Notes: generated by a model from the sequence alone, not told the origin. Counted from the stretch's first letter, positions 1-10,150 are shown. The stretch: DNA of 64,000 nucleotides from Chitinibacter bivalviorum (GCF_013403565.1 NZ_CP058627.1:1-64000); one strand, 5' to 3'. Numbers and translations are program-made.

Positions 1-906
1 ATGAAGAATGACTCTTACATTTTGGTCGTTGATGATCAGATGGCGAATATTGAATCGCTAGGGGAGTCGCTGGCCGATCAATACGATGTGCGCTTTGCGC
101 TATCGGGACAAAGTGCTTTGGAGGTGATTGCTAAAAGCAAGCCCGACTTGATTCTGCTCGATATTATGATGCCGGATATGAATGGCTACGAGGTCTGCCG
201 TGTGTTGCAGTCCCATCCCGATACGGCGCAAATCCCCGTCATTTTTATCACTGCACTGGCGACGCCCGAGGAAGAGACTCAAGGTCTCGATGCCGGGGCG
301 GTTGATTATATTGTTAAGCCATTTAACCCATCGATTGTCAGGGCAAGGGTGCGCAATCATTTGGCTTTGAAATATGCGAATGACCAATTGCGGGTACTGT
401 CTTTGACCGATAGCTTAACTGGCTTGGCAAATCGTCGACATTTATTCGAGCGGCTTTCCAGCGAGATCGAGCATTTGCAAGCCAAGCCCGAAACTGAGCC
501 ATTTGCCATTATCCTGATCGATATTGATTACTTTAAGCGTTACAACGACACCTACGGGCATGTGGCGGGGGATTTTTGTTTGCAGCGTGTCGCTGGCGTG
601 ATCCGTTCGGCATTGCGCAGCCCCGCTGATTTAACCGCCCGCTATGGTGGCGAAGAATTTTGCTGTTTATTGCATCAGGCCACATTGGATGAGGCGCGCC
701 AAATTGCCGAGCGGATTTCACAAAGTGTGGCTGATTTAGAGATTCCGCATTTAGGCGCTTACGAGCGCCAATTTGTGACGGTGAGTGCGGGCGTTGCGCA
801 GTGGCAGCCGCACATGGCCCATATTGAAAGTGTGTTGCAGGCGGCTGACGAGGCGCTTTATGCGGCCAAAGCGACGGGCAGAAATAAAGTAGTTTGCAAG
901 GTATAG
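1..906 (+). CDS. Response regulator with GGDEF diguanylate cyclase output
   Basis: Two-domain signalling protein of 301 aa, expected to make cyclic di-GMP in the cytoplasm when phosphorylated by a sensor kinase. An N-terminal receiver domain (about 1-125) has the acidic pair D11/D12, phospho-acceptor D54 in DIMMPDMNG, and the conserved Lys in VKPF. It is followed by a GGDEF domain (about 135-300) with an intact GGEEF active-site loop. The inhibitory I-site position, four residues before RYGGEEF, reads SPAD rather than RxxD, so product inhibition may be weak. The ATG is the first base of the window, so promoter and upstream partner are not visible and a longer start cannot be excluded. The domain assignment is secure; the process controlled is unknown. 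Confidence 0.93.
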   Translation: MKNDSYILVVDDQMANIESLGESLADQYDVRFALSGQSALEVIAKSKPDLILLDIMMPDMNGYEVCRVLQSHPDTAQIPVIFITALATPEEETQGLDAGAVDYIVKPFNPSIVRARVRNHLALKYANDQLRVLSLTDSLTGLANRRHLFERLSSEIEHLQAKPETEPFAIILIDIDYFKRYNDTYGHVAGDFCLQRVAGVIRSALRSPADLTARYGGEEFCCLLHQATLDEARQIAERISQSVADLEIPHLGAYERQFVTVSAGVAQWQPHMAHIESVLQAADEALYAAKATGRNKVVCKV

Positions 907-954
907 CCGTAAAAACCATTTGATATAATGATTTTATGGCTATACCCTGCTGGA

Positions 955-3900
955 TTATTTCAGTTTGCGTTCCAGCTTGGCGAGGCTGAGATACAGCACT
1001 GGGGTAATGTAAAGTGTAATGAGCTGTGAAAACAGCAAGCCCCCCACAATGGCGACACCAAGAGGCTGGCGCAGTTCAGCCCCAGCGCCTAGCCCCAAAG
1101 CCAAAGGCATTGCCCCCATCATGGCGGCCAAGGTCGTCATCATAATCGGGCGGAAACGCTTGGCGCTGGCTTCACGAATGGCGTGTTCGGCGTCGAGTGA
1201 TTCTTTACGCTCGGCTTCGAGCGCAAAGTCGATCATCATGATTGCATTTTTTTTCACAATCCCGACCAAGAGCAAAATGCCGATCATCGCAATAAAGGTG
1301 AGCTCCAGACTCATGATTTGCAAGGCCAACAGCGCGCCAATCGCCGCCGATGGAATACCGGCCAAAATGGTGATCGGATGAATCCAGCTTTCATACAGCA
1401 CGCCCAGCACGACATAGATCACCGCCACGGCGGCTAAAATAAGCCAGAGCTGACTGGTTTGCGACTGTTGGTACAGTGCGGCATCACCGGCAAAACCGCC
1501 GAAAATATAGCTGGGCAAGTTAATCTGCGCTTGCGCATTCTGTATTTCCCGCGCAGCGTCAGACAGTGAGGCGCCTTCTGCCAAATTGAAAGACAAGGTA
1601 ATGGCAGGAAGCTGACCTTGGTGGTTAATCGTCGTCGTCACCGCGGTGCGCTCGACCGTCATAAAGCTGCTAAGCGGAATTAAGCCGCCCAGTTTGCTGC
1701 GTACATGTAGCTTATCGAGCTTGCTTTCATCAGTGCGATCACTTTCTTTGAGCTGCAATAGCACCGAATAACTGTCTTGCGGGGCGTAAATACTGGCGAT
1801 TTGCCGCTCGCCATATGCCGCGTACAAGGTGTCTCGCAGCGATTGCATATCAACCCCCAGCTCGGCAGCACGATCGCGATTGATATTGAGCTTGGCCTGT
1901 AGCGTTTTTTGCTCGGCATCCGAATTCACATCGCGGAAAATCGGATTGGCTGCCAGCGTGTCACGCAGCTTATTGCTCCAGCTTTCGAGATCGTTGGCAT
2001 TAACGGCTTGCAGGGTGTATTGGTAGCTACTTTTCCCGCTGCGTGCGCCAATATTCAAGTTTTGCGTTGGTCGGTAATACACATTGACCGACGCAATTTT
2101 ACCTGTGCTTTTGCGTAGGCTCTCCAAGGTCTTTTGCATTGGCTCACGTTGATTGCGTGGCTTGAGCGTAATAAATAATCGCCCACTGTTGCCATTACCA
2201 AGGCTGGAAGCCACTGTCGCCACATTGGGGTTATTTGCGACGGCCGAAGCAACGCGTTGCTGCAGCTTCAATTGGGCTGGGTAGCTGATATCTGGCGCCG
2301 CATCGACACTGGCTTGAATTTGCCCAATGTCCTCTTGCGGGAAAAAGCCCTTTGGAATCCCGACGTAGAGCCAGACAGTGACGGCAAAAGTCGCCAAGGT
2401 GAGCAAGAGCATCCAAGCTTGGTGCTTAATGACCACGGCCAGACTGCGTTGATAGCCTGCCAGTAAACGATCAAAGCCAGCTTCAAACCAGCGGCTCCAC
2501 GCCGGATCGGTATGAGCGGCATCGCTAGGCTCTGGCTTTAGAAATCGGGCCGCAAACAGTGGAATCAGTGTTAGCGATACCAGCATCGACACAATAATTG
2601 CCAGCGTGACGACGACCGCAAATTCGTGGAATAGCAAACCAATTGTGCCGGGCATGAAGAAAATCGGAATAAACACCGCGATCAATGAGATCGAGATCGA
2701 GACGACGGTAAAGCCCACTTCGCCAGCGCCTTTAATGGCCGCATCCCATGGCTTCATGCCTTCTTCGATATGACGGACGATGTTTTCTAGTACGACAATC
2801 GCATCGTCGACCACCAAGCCCAAAGCGACGGTTAAGCCCATTAAGGAGATATTATCTAAGCTATACCCCAGCCAGTACATCAATGCAAACGTTGCTAGCA
2901 AAGAGATTGGGAGCGATACCGATGGGATTAGCGTCGCTGCGGCGCGTCTTAAGAATAAGAGCACCGACATGATGACCAGGCCGAGCGTCAATACCAGCGT
3001 CAAATTGACATCATGAATCGATTCACGAATCGACACCGAGCGGTCGTTGAGCTCGCGCACTTGTATCGAGTTGGGCATTTGTGATGTCAATCGCGGCAAC
3101 ATGGCTCGGATCGCATCCACCGTGGCGACGGTGTTTGCGCCGGGCTGACGTAGTACAGCAAGAATAATCGAGCGCTCCCCATTTACCCAGCTGCCGGATT
3201 TGATCACTTCCACACTGTCTTCAACGCTGGCCACATCTTTGAGCCTTACTGGGCCTAGGTTATTGCCTGGGCGCGTGGCAATCACGACCTCGGCAAAGTC
3301 AGCGGCATTTTTAAGTTGCTCGTTGGCTTGCAACATCAAGGTTTGTCGCTCGCCCTCGAGCTGGCCGACGGGCGAGTTAGCGTTGGCAGATTTTAATGCC
3401 GCGGATAATTCGGGCAATGAAATATCACGGGCAGCCAGCTTTTCTGGGTCGACGGCGATGCGTACGGCGTATTTTTTCTGGCCGTAAATCTGCACCTGCG
3501 CCACACCATCAATCGTTGAAAGGGCAGGGGCGATGAGGTTGTCGGAGTAATCATTCAGTGTCGAGAGCGGCATTGACGGCGAATTAATCGCCAGCAATAA
3601 AATCGGCGCATCCGACGGATTCACCTTGCGATAGCTGGGTGGATTCACCATATCGCTGGGCAAGCTGCGATTGGCGCGATACAGCGCGGCCTGCACATCC
3701 ACTGCGGCAGATTCAATGTCGCGCGTGGGCGCGAATTCCAATGTGATCGACGTGCTACCGAGTCGGCTGCTCGAGCTCATCATGGCCAGACCGGGAATCG
3801 TCGAAAATTGTTTTTCCAGCGGCGTGGCCACCGAGTTCGCCATGGTTTCTGGCGAAGCGCCGCTCAGTGAGGCTGAAACGCTAATTGTCGGCGTGTCATA

Positions 3901-4023
3901 CGTGGGCAAGGCTGAAATCGGCAAATGAAACCAGGCCACAACCCCTGCCACCATCACGGCCAGCCACAGCAACATCGTCGCGACAGGGCGGTGAATCGCC
4001 CACCAAGAGATTCCGTGTCCCAT
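955..4023 (-). CDS. RND multidrug efflux transporter, MdtC-like inner-membrane pump
   Basis: Proton-driven RND (HAE1) pump of 1022 aa, the normal length for the family, located in the inner membrane. The N-terminus (IHRPVATMLL, then VSASLSGASPETMANSVATP) and the motif GLVVDDAIVVLENI near residue 400 match the MdtB/MdtC branch better than AcrB. Twelve hydrophobic segments with two large periplasmic loops fit the family plan. It starts in a TAATG overlap with the stop of the upstream adaptor gene, so the two are co-translated. There is only one pump gene (no MdtB/MdtC pair) and no outer-membrane channel next to it, so a TolC-type channel encoded elsewhere is inferred. The substrate cannot be read from sequence. 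Confidence 0.93.
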   Translation of the reverse strand: MGHGISWWAIHRPVATMLLWLAVMVAGVVAWFHLPISALPTYDTPTISVSASLSGASPETMANSVATPLEKQFSTIPGLAMMSSSSRLGSTSITLEFAPTRDIESAAVDVQAALYRANRSLPSDMVNPPSYRKVNPSDAPILLLAINSPSMPLSTLNDYSDNLIAPALSTIDGVAQVQIYGQKKYAVRIAVDPEKLAARDISLPELSAALKSANANSPVGQLEGERQTLMLQANEQLKNAADFAEVVIATRPGNNLGPVRLKDVASVEDSVEVIKSGSWVNGERSIILAVLRQPGANTVATVDAIRAMLPRLTSQMPNSIQVRELNDRSVSIRESIHDVNLTLVLTLGLVIMSVLLFLRRAAATLIPSVSLPISLLATFALMYWLGYSLDNISLMGLTVALGLVVDDAIVVLENIVRHIEEGMKPWDAAIKGAGEVGFTVVSISISLIAVFIPIFFMPGTIGLLFHEFAVVVTLAIIVSMLVSLTLIPLFAARFLKPEPSDAAHTDPAWSRWFEAGFDRLLAGYQRSLAVVIKHQAWMLLLTLATFAVTVWLYVGIPKGFFPQEDIGQIQASVDAAPDISYPAQLKLQQRVASAVANNPNVATVASSLGNGNSGRLFITLKPRNQREPMQKTLESLRKSTGKIASVNVYYRPTQNLNIGARSGKSSYQYTLQAVNANDLESWSNKLRDTLAANPIFRDVNSDAEQKTLQAKLNINRDRAAELGVDMQSLRDTLYAAYGERQIASIYAPQDSYSVLLQLKESDRTDESKLDKLHVRSKLGGLIPLSSFMTVERTAVTTTINHQGQLPAITLSFNLAEGASLSDAAREIQNAQAQINLPSYIFGGFAGDAALYQQSQTSQLWLILAAVAVIYVVLGVLYESWIHPITILAGIPSAAIGALLALQIMSLELTFIAMIGILLLVGIVKKNAIMMIDFALEAERKESLDAEHAIREASAKRFRPIMMTTLAAMMGAMPLALGLGAGAELRQPLGVAIVGGLLFSQLITLYITPVLYLSLAKLERKLK

Positions 4024-5159
4024 TATGATTGCGCCTCGCTGGCTTTGCTGCTGGCGGCTTTACTTGGGCGACTCGCCTCAATCACGAGGCTACCGGGGCG
4101 CAGATTTTGCCCCCCTTCGCGGACTACTTTAGCTCCCGCTTTTAATCCGTTCACCAGTGCTTTGCCATCATGAATGCGGATGACCTCAATCGCTTGCGAC
4201 TGAACTTTATTATCTGCGCCAATCACGTAGACAAAGCGTTGTTCAGGGCCTGTTTGGATAGCTTGCAGGGGCAAGACTAGCCCGTTTTCTTGACCGAGAT
4301 CGATTTGAATGGTGGTGCTCAGCCCCGGCCAGAGTTGGCGATCAGCATTTTCAAATTCGGCTTTGGCGAGAATGGTGCCGCTGGTTTTATCGACGGCGCT
4401 ATCCAGAAACACTAATTTGCCTTCGCGCGGTTTACCATCAGGCAATTGCGCGATCACGGGCAAGGGCGCATTGTGTTGCGCGGCGAGTAGGACTGGTAAA
4501 TCCCGCTCGGAAACATTAAAGCTGATGCGAACAGGATTGAGTTGCGTGAGCGTCACCAAAGGCTCGGCGCTATTGGTTTGTGCCAAGCTGCCGGTGTGAA
4601 CATTTATTTTGCCGGTGCGACCGGCAAATGGTGCCGTAATGCGGTTGTAGGATAATTTGACGTTTGCCGCCGCTTGATCTGCCTTGGCTGCGGCTAGCTG
4701 AGCGCGCAGGCTCTCGGCTTTGGCTTTGGCCGTATCGACGGCCGATGATGAGACAAACTTAGCTTGCTCTAATTCAATCGATCTTTGCAAGCTACGATCG
4801 GCTTCGGCTAACTGGGCTTTCATTTGCTCGATGACGGCTTGGCTGCGTTTGGCTTGCGCCTCATCATTGCGGGCGTCCAGGGTGAACAGTAATTGACCCG
4901 CTTTGACTTCTTCGCCTTCCTTGAAGTGAATCCCTGCAATTTGCGCATTGATCTGTGGGCGAATTTCTACCATCTGCACCGATTCGACATGACCATTGCT
5001 GCGAATCTCGCGTGCTAAAGTGCCGGGCTTGAGTACGGTGCTCATGACGCTGACCGGCCTATCCGTTTTTGCTTTGTTTTTGTCGGGGGCTTTCTCACAT
5101 GCAGTGAGTACGAGCAGCAAGCTAGCGATGGTCAGTAGGAAGTACGAGCGGTCTTTCAT
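4023..5159 (-). CDS. RND efflux periplasmic adaptor (membrane fusion) lipoprotein, MdtA-like
   Basis: Adaptor linking the pump at 955-4023 to an outer-membrane channel. The lipoprotein signal ends in LLLVLTAC, predicting lipidation at Cys. A split barrel-sandwich hybrid follows (HVESVQMVEIRPQINAQIAG and later ITAPFAGRTGKINVH), with a coiled-coil hairpin of Ala/Lys/Glu-rich helices between, and beta-barrel and membrane-proximal domains towards the C-terminus. The ATG at 5159 gives a proper signal peptide; the in-frame TTG four codons upstream looks less likely. The gene is first in a two-gene operon and its TAA overlaps the pump ATG by one base. The Ser/Ala-rich C-terminal tail carries no recognised motif. 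Confidence 0.9.
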   Translation of the reverse strand: MKDRSYFLLTIASLLLVLTACEKAPDKNKAKTDRPVSVMSTVLKPGTLAREIRSNGHVESVQMVEIRPQINAQIAGIHFKEGEEVKAGQLLFTLDARNDEAQAKRSQAVIEQMKAQLAEADRSLQRSIELEQAKFVSSSAVDTAKAKAESLRAQLAAAKADQAAANVKLSYNRITAPFAGRTGKINVHTGSLAQTNSAEPLVTLTQLNPVRISFNVSERDLPVLLAAQHNAPLPVIAQLPDGKPREGKLVFLDSAVDKTSGTILAKAEFENADRQLWPGLSTTIQIDLGQENGLVLPLQAIQTGPEQRFVYVIGADNKVQSQAIEVIRIHDGKALVNGLKAGAKVVREGGQNLRPGSLVIEASRPSKAASSKASEAQS

Positions 5160-5190
5160 TCGAGATCTCAATTTTATAAATAGTATCGGT

Positions 5191-6483
5191 TTAATCGTGT
5201 AATAAACCTAAGCCCTGATTACGATGATAACGCCAGATGATCCAGCTCATCACAATGATGACAAAACCACCAAAGCCGACAATGATAAGCTGCATGGGTG
5301 GTATGCCATGGTGTGAAAATTGCTGTTGTAGCAAAGCGCTACTGCCACTGGCTAATGGGGTACTGAAGTTTTTCACCAGCCAGGCGTGCATGCCCACCAT
5401 GATTAAAATACCCAGATTCTCGTTGAAATTTTGCACCGCAATGGAGTGACCCGCGCCCATTAATTTATGGCCACGGTGTTGCAACATGGCATTCAACGGC
5501 ACCACAAAAAAGCCGGACAGCACACCGATAATCAACATCAATAACGCAGCGATGGCAATTTGGTTGACCCACAGCATGAAAATAACCAGCGCACCCATGC
5601 CGATGCCGGCCCACATGACCGAAAACGCTTTTTGCAAAGGGATGTATCGACCGGCGATGACGGCGCCTATGGCGATGCCAATGGCGACCAAGGCAATCAG
5701 CTGACTGGCTTGTTCCAGATTGAGCGCCAGCCAGATCACCGCCCAATTGAGTACCACCAGACGCATGGTGGCCCCTGCGCCCCAAAATAAAGTGGTCACG
5801 CCCAGAGAAAGTTGCCCTTGCGGGTCACGCCATAAGCGCTTGACGCACCAAGCAAATTCTTTGGCTTGATGTACCGGGTCCAGATGCAAGGGTTTGAGGC
5901 GGACAATGAGTTTAGGAATAAATAGATTTACATACGCGGCGAGGATATAAAGCACGATCGTTGCCGCAATTGCAAATTGCGCCGGGCTTAAATACTGCCC
6001 TAGGGTATGGCTTTGTAGAAAAATATTGATCTTGTTTCCAGAAAGATACCCACCAATGATCGTGCCCAGAATAATCGCGCCGACCGTTGCGCCTTCCAGC
6101 CAGCCGTTGGCTTCCACCAGTTTTTCGTGGGGTAGGTATTCGGTAATAATGCCGTACTTTGCTGGCGAGTAGGTCGCGGCGCCAAAGCCGACAATTGCGT
6201 AGGCATAAATGGGCGGTAGTCCACACAACATCCCGAGGCAACCCGCCAGCTTGATGCCATTGCAAATCAGCATCGCGCGGCCTTTGTGCATCGAGTCGGC
6301 AAAGGCGCCGGCATACGGCGCGATGACGACGTAGGAAACGGTAAATGCCCATAACAGCATCGATAAATGCCATTCGGGAGCTTGCTGCTCTTTGAGTAAA
6401 GCCAGCGCAGCAAAAAATAAAGCATTGTCGGCGAGCGCGGATAAAAATTGCGCCCCCAAGATAGTAAAAAAGCCACGATTCAT
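5191..6483 (-). CDS. lplT: Lysophospholipid transporter LplT (MFS)
   Basis: Major facilitator protein of 430 aa that flips lysophospholipids, mainly lyso-PE, into the cytoplasm for re-acylation. The N-terminus resembles E. coli LplT (AQFLSALADNALFFAALALLK, then FADSMHKGRAM, the MFS loop 2-3 motif). About twelve hydrophobic helices are visible. I chose the ATG at 6483, which places NRGFFTILGAQFLSA at the N-terminus as in homologues and has an AGG about 8 nt upstream; a TTG nine codons earlier is possible. In enterics lplT is fused or linked to aas; here no aas gene is adjacent. It diverges from the DedA gene and lies 31 bp upstream of the efflux adaptor, which it could share transcription with. 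Confidence 0.9.
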   Translation of the reverse strand: MNRGFFTILGAQFLSALADNALFFAALALLKEQQAPEWHLSMLLWAFTVSYVVIAPYAGAFADSMHKGRAMLICNGIKLAGCLGMLCGLPPIYAYAIVGFGAATYSPAKYGIITEYLPHEKLVEANGWLEGATVGAIILGTIIGGYLSGNKINIFLQSHTLGQYLSPAQFAIAATIVLYILAAYVNLFIPKLIVRLKPLHLDPVHQAKEFAWCVKRLWRDPQGQLSLGVTTLFWGAGATMRLVVLNWAVIWLALNLEQASQLIALVAIGIAIGAVIAGRYIPLQKAFSVMWAGIGMGALVIFMLWVNQIAIAALLMLIIGVLSGFFVVPLNAMLQHRGHKLMGAGHSIAVQNFNENLGILIMVGMHAWLVKNFSTPLASGSSALLQQQFSHHGIPPMQLIIVGFGGFVIIVMSWIIWRYHRNQGLGLLHD

Positions 6484-6634
6484 CGGATCGCCTGGGCGTT
6501 TTGTGAGCAATGTGTTGTGCTTATATCACGGTTTTATGACATTCTCACGGTGACTTGTCATGAGTCTGCAGCAAATCAAATATTCAGTTGCGTGCTATTA
6601 TCTTGGCCATTGGCCTTTTTTGTGACGCTTGTGT

Positions 6635-7249
6635 ATGGATATTCTCCAGTCGCTTATCGGAATATTTACCGATTATGGCTACTTGGCCGTCTTCTCAGTG
6701 CTGCTGATCTGCGGCTTTGGGATTCCAATTCCAGAGGATGTCTCTCTGGTTGCCGGCGGCGTTATTTCTGGCTTGGGGTATGCCCACGTACACACCATGT
6801 TTGCCGTCGGTATGGCAGGGGTGCTGGTCGGCGATAGCTGTATGTTTTTGCTGGGGCGTTATTTTGGTACGACTCTGCTGGAACATCGCTACTTCAAGCG
6901 CATGATGACCCCCGAGCGTTACGAAGCGGTGCAAGATAAGTTTGAGCGTTATGGCAACCGTGTGCTGTTTGTTGCGCGCTTTTTGCCTGGCCTGCGGGCT
7001 CCGATTTATCTCACTGCGGGCATGTCTTGCCGCATTTCATACCTACGATTTTTATTACTCGATGGTTTTGCCGCTTTAATTAGCGTGCCGATCTGGGTTT
7101 ATCTTGGTTACTATGGCGCATCGAATCACCAATGGCTCATGACTTGGCTGGGGCGTGGGCAAGTTGCTATTTTCGCGCTGCTAGGGCTGGTGCTGCTGTT
7201 CGTATTGTGCTGGTACCTGAAACAAAAACGCGCCAAAAAGAACTGTTAA
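6635..7249 (+). CDS. DedA family membrane protein
   Basis: Inner-membrane protein of 204 aa of the DedA/SNARE-associated (VTT domain) superfamily, members of which are proposed lipid flippases needed for envelope integrity. Visible hallmarks are an early re-entrant segment with FGIPIPEDV, then the conserved FxxRFLPGLRAPIYLTAG signature (FVARFLPGLRAPIYL) at about 115-135, then two to three C-terminal helices ending in a basic tail QKRAKK. An ATG at 6635 is preferred over the TTG two codons upstream. The gene is divergent from lplT, which also acts on lipid topology; that pairing is suggestive only. Confidence 0.9.
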   Translation: MDILQSLIGIFTDYGYLAVFSVLLICGFGIPIPEDVSLVAGGVISGLGYAHVHTMFAVGMAGVLVGDSCMFLLGRYFGTTLLEHRYFKRMMTPERYEAVQDKFERYGNRVLFVARFLPGLRAPIYLTAGMSCRISYLRFLLLDGFAALISVPIWVYLGYYGASNHQWLMTWLGRGQVAIFALLGLVLLFVLCWYLKQKRAKKNC

Positions 7250-7405
7250 TGCGTGAGATCATCGCTTTCTATTTGGTTTTATTGAAACGATAGATTCATC
7301 GCATTGTTCATGATTAGCAACGCTCAGTGAGATCACTTTGCCGTTGCAACTTTAATCACCCTGCGGGGTGAGTGATATTCTAGAATACTTCAACGAGCTA
7401 ACACA

Positions 7406-8476
7406 ATGTCCCGCCCTATTGAGGCTGTCATTCACAGCGCCGCACTCAAGCATAATTATCAACTCATCAAGCGACAGGCGCCCACCGCAAAAGCCTTTGC
7501 CGTGATCAAAGCCAATGCCTATGGACATGGAGTAGAGCGGGTTTGCGCCGCATTGCCTGAAGCTGATGGCTTTGCGATTTTGGAGTTAGATGCGGCGATC
7601 GCGCTGCGAACTCAAGGCATTACCCAGCCGATTTTGCTGCTGGAAGGCGCATTTAGCCCGCTAGAAATGCAGCGCTGTGCACAATATCAATTGATGTTTG
7701 CGATTCATGAGCCTCGACATTTGCAGTGGCTGGCCGATACCGAGCTTGAGCGTCCGGTCGATGTATTTCTCAAGCTCAATACCGGTATGAACAGGCTTGG
7801 TTTCCCCGCAGCAGACGTGACTTCGCTGGTGGCGCAATTGCAAGCCATGGCCAATGTGGCCTCGGTGACGTTAATGACACACTTTGCCACTGCGGATGAG
7901 CCCGAGCAAGGAATCGCCAAGCAATGGGGCAATTTTCAGCAGCACTGCGCTGATTTGAATATGCCCGCAACGCTGGCCAATTCGGCGGCAATTTTTGCGT
8001 ACCCTGAAGTGCACGCGCAGTGGGTTAGACCCGGGATTGCACTCTATGGCTCGTCGCCATTTGCGCATCGCAGCGCGCAGGAGCTCGATCTACACGCGGC
8101 GATGACCTTGCGTTCACGCATCATTGCGGTGCAGTCCTTGCAGGCGGGCGACACGGTTGGCTACGGTGCGAGCTTTATTGCCGATCGAGCGATGAAAATC
8201 GGCGTGGTTGCCTGCGGTTATGCGGATGGATACCCACGTCATGCACCGACTGGGACGCCGATTTTGGTGGCCGGGCAACTCAGCCGAGTCCTCGGGCGAG
8301 TTTCGATGGACATGCTGTGTGTTGATTTAACAGACATCGCCGATGCGCAAATCGATGCCGAAGTGGAACTTTGGGGGCAAAGATTGTCTATTGATTTGGT
8401 TGCTCAGGCGGCAGGAACAATTGCGTATGAATTAATGTGCGCAATTGCAAATCGTGTGCCCGTTCGTACTAATTAA
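7406..8476 (+). CDS. alr: Alanine racemase
   Basis: PLP-dependent interconversion of L- and D-alanine, giving D-Ala for peptidoglycan. The 356 aa protein has the usual length. The PLP lysine is K35 in AVIKANAYGHG, and the second catalytic Tyr lies in VGYGASF at about residue 255. The family pattern MNRLGF and the C-terminal PVSMDML-like block (GRVSMDMLCVDLT) are also present. It stands alone between the DedA gene and lysC. A short dyad TCACCC-TGC-GGGGTGA sits at about 7357-7372 upstream of the start and could be part of its leader. Confidence 0.96.
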   Translation: MSRPIEAVIHSAALKHNYQLIKRQAPTAKAFAVIKANAYGHGVERVCAALPEADGFAILELDAAIALRTQGITQPILLLEGAFSPLEMQRCAQYQLMFAIHEPRHLQWLADTELERPVDVFLKLNTGMNRLGFPAADVTSLVAQLQAMANVASVTLMTHFATADEPEQGIAKQWGNFQQHCADLNMPATLANSAAIFAYPEVHAQWVRPGIALYGSSPFAHRSAQELDLHAAMTLRSRIIAVQSLQAGDTVGYGASFIADRAMKIGVVACGYADGYPRHAPTGTPILVAGQLSRVLGRVSMDMLCVDLTDIADAQIDAEVELWGQRLSIDLVAQAAGTIAYELMCAIANRVPVRTN

Positions 8477-8586
8477 TGTGAAATTGCGCTGTTATTTTGG
8501 GCAAATTGATGTCTAAATACCCCAATTGAGACGGTTTCAATTACAATATTCCGGTTTTATTAATTTTTCCAGCCAGCAGGTTAATC

Positions 8587-9813
8587 ATGGCATTGATCGT
8601 ACAAAAATATGGCGGCACATCGGTTGGCTCTCCTGACCGAATTAAAAATGTAGCGCGTCGCGTCGCCAAGTTTAAAGCCCAAGGGCATGATTTGGTGGTG
8701 GTTCTGTCTGCGATGTCAGGCGAAACCAATCGTCTGATCGCTTTGGCTAAAGAAATGCAAGCCAATCCTGATCCACGTGAGCTTGACGTAATTGTTTCTA
8801 CTGGCGAGCAGGTTACGATCGGCTTGCTGGTGATGGCATTAAAAGAAATGGGTCTGGACGCTGTTTCTTATACTGGCGGCCAAGTCAAAATCCTGACCGA
8901 TAGCTCGCACACTAAAGCGCGTATTCAGCACATTGACGACGCCAATATGCGTGCCGATCTGAATGCCGGTCGCATTGTTGTGGTGGCTGGTTTCCAAGGG
9001 GTTGACCCGAACGGCAATATCACGACCTTGGGTCGTGGCGGCTCGGATACTTCCGGTGTGGCATTGGCTGCGGCATTAAAAGCGGATGAGTGCCAGATTT
9101 ATACCGACGTTGATGGCGTCTACACCACTGACCCACGCGTTGTGCCTGAAGCAAAAAAACTGAAAACGATTACGTTTGAAGAAATGCTGGAAATGGCGAG
9201 CTTGGGCTCAAAAATCCTGCAAATTCGTTCGGTTGAATTTGCTGGTAAATACAATGTGAAATTGCGCGTATTGTCCTCGTTCCAAGAAGAAGGCGAGGGT
9301 ACGTTGATTACTTTTGAGGAAGACTCTACCGTGGAAAAACCAGTCATCTCTGGCATCGCCTTTAATCGCGACGAAGCCCGCATCAATGTGATCGGTGTTC
9401 CTGATAAACCAGGTATCGCTTACCAAATCTTGGGCCCAGTGGCTGACGCCAACATCGATGTGGATATGATTATCCAGAACGTCGGTCAAGACGGTACTAC
9501 TGACTTCTCGTTCACTGTGCCAAAAGGCGAGATGGCGCGTGCAATCAAGGTGCTCGAAGGCGTTCAAAGTCATATCGGCGGTAAGTCGGTATCGGGCGAC
9601 GACAAGATCTGCAAAGTATCTATCGTCGGCGTGGGGATGCGTTCACACGTTGGCGTTGCGTCAACGATGTTCCGTACCTTGGCTGAAGAGGGCATCAATA
9701 TCCAAATGATCTCTACCTCGGAAATCAAGATTTCTGTGGTTGTCGATGAGAAATATCTGGAATTGGCTGTACGCGTACTGCACAAAGCATTTGGTCTGGA
9801 TCAGCAAGGCTAA
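8587..9813 (+). CDS. lysC: Aspartate kinase
   Basis: Phosphorylates L-aspartate, the first step towards lysine, threonine, methionine and diaminopimelate. The 408 aa protein is a monofunctional class with an N-terminal amino-acid-kinase domain (KYGGTSVGS at residues 7-15; [13 protein letters not shown] around 148-160) followed by two C-terminal ACT domains (around 265-400) that bind feedback inhibitors. An internal in-frame start for a separate beta subunit, as in Bacillus, is not obvious. The gene is monocistronic: it ends in a strong terminator and is followed by the tRNA operon. No lysine riboswitch is visible in the 110 bp leader. Confidence 0.96.
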   Translation: MALIVQKYGGTSVGSPDRIKNVARRVAKFKAQGHDLVVVLSAMSGETNRLIALAKEMQANPDPRELDVIVSTGEQVTIGLLVMALKEMGLDAVSYTGGQVKILTDSSHTKARIQHIDDANMRADLNAGRIVVVAGFQGVDPNGNITTLGRGGSDTSGVALAAALKADECQIYTDVDGVYTTDPRVVPEAKKLKTITFEEMLEMASLGSKILQIRSVEFAGKYNVKLRVLSSFQEEGEGTLITFEEDSTVEKPVISGIAFNRDEARINVIGVPDKPGIAYQILGPVADANIDVDMIIQNVGQDGTTDFSFTVPKGEMARAIKVLEGVQSHIGGKSVSGDDKICKVSIVGVGMRSHVGVASTMFRTLAEEGINIQMISTSEIKISVVVDEKYLELAVRVLHKAFGLDQQG

Positions 9814-9841
9814 TTGCTGTCGCCTTTTTTGGGCTATCCGA

Positions 9842-9883
9842 GCCGCCGTAACTGCATTAAATATGCCGTCGGCGGCTTTTTTG
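9842..9883 (+). terminator. Rho-independent terminator of lysC
   Basis: GCCGCCG and CGGCGGC arms separated by an AT-rich loop of about 20 nt, followed by a run of six Ts. It lies about 30 nt after the lysC stop codon. Confidence 0.8.
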
Positions 9884-10012
9884 TTGCTGGCGTGCTAATG
9901 TCGGCACAAGATTGAAAATGTGTTTTCCAATCTGGCTGAAAAGGTGAGGGTGGATTTTTGTCTTTTCTGTGAGGCACTTATGCAACCAGTCGGAAATAAT
10001 TTGCGATAAGTG

Positions 10013-10041
10013 TTGACGAGGTTCTGGGGTGTAGGTATTAT
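10013..10041 (+). promoter_or_regulatory. Promoter of the Ser-Arg-Glu-Arg-Glu tRNA operon
   Basis: TTGACG (10013-10018) and TATTAT (10036-10041) with a 17-bp spacer, 15 bp before the first tRNA. The second tRNA operon at 56 kb has the same two hexamers and the same spacing. Confidence 0.75.
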
Positions 10042-10056
10042 CTCGCTTCTCTGAAC

Positions 10057-10150
10057 GGAGACGTGGATGAGTGGCTGAAATCACCTCCCTGCTAAGGAGA
10101 CATACGGGCTTAAACCTGTATCGAGGGTTCGAATCCCTCCGTCTCCGCCA
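10057..10150 (+). tRNA. tRNA-Ser(GCT)
   Basis: 94 nt including the encoded CCA. The acceptor stem GGAGACG pairs with CGTCTCC, the anticodon loop is CTGCTAA (anticodon GCT, reading AGC/AGU), and there is a long variable arm as expected for tRNA-Ser, followed by a TTCGAAT T-loop. First gene of the five-tRNA cluster. Confidence 0.96.

Noticed and set aside
6448..6837. 129-codon plus-strand frame before the DedA gene
   Set aside because: It overlaps the true DedA frame in another phase and its translation lacks a recognisable domain or start signal.
8477..8586. Lysine riboswitch upstream of lysC
   Set aside because: The leader is only 110 bp, AT-rich and lacks the conserved multi-stem pattern and an expression-platform terminator.
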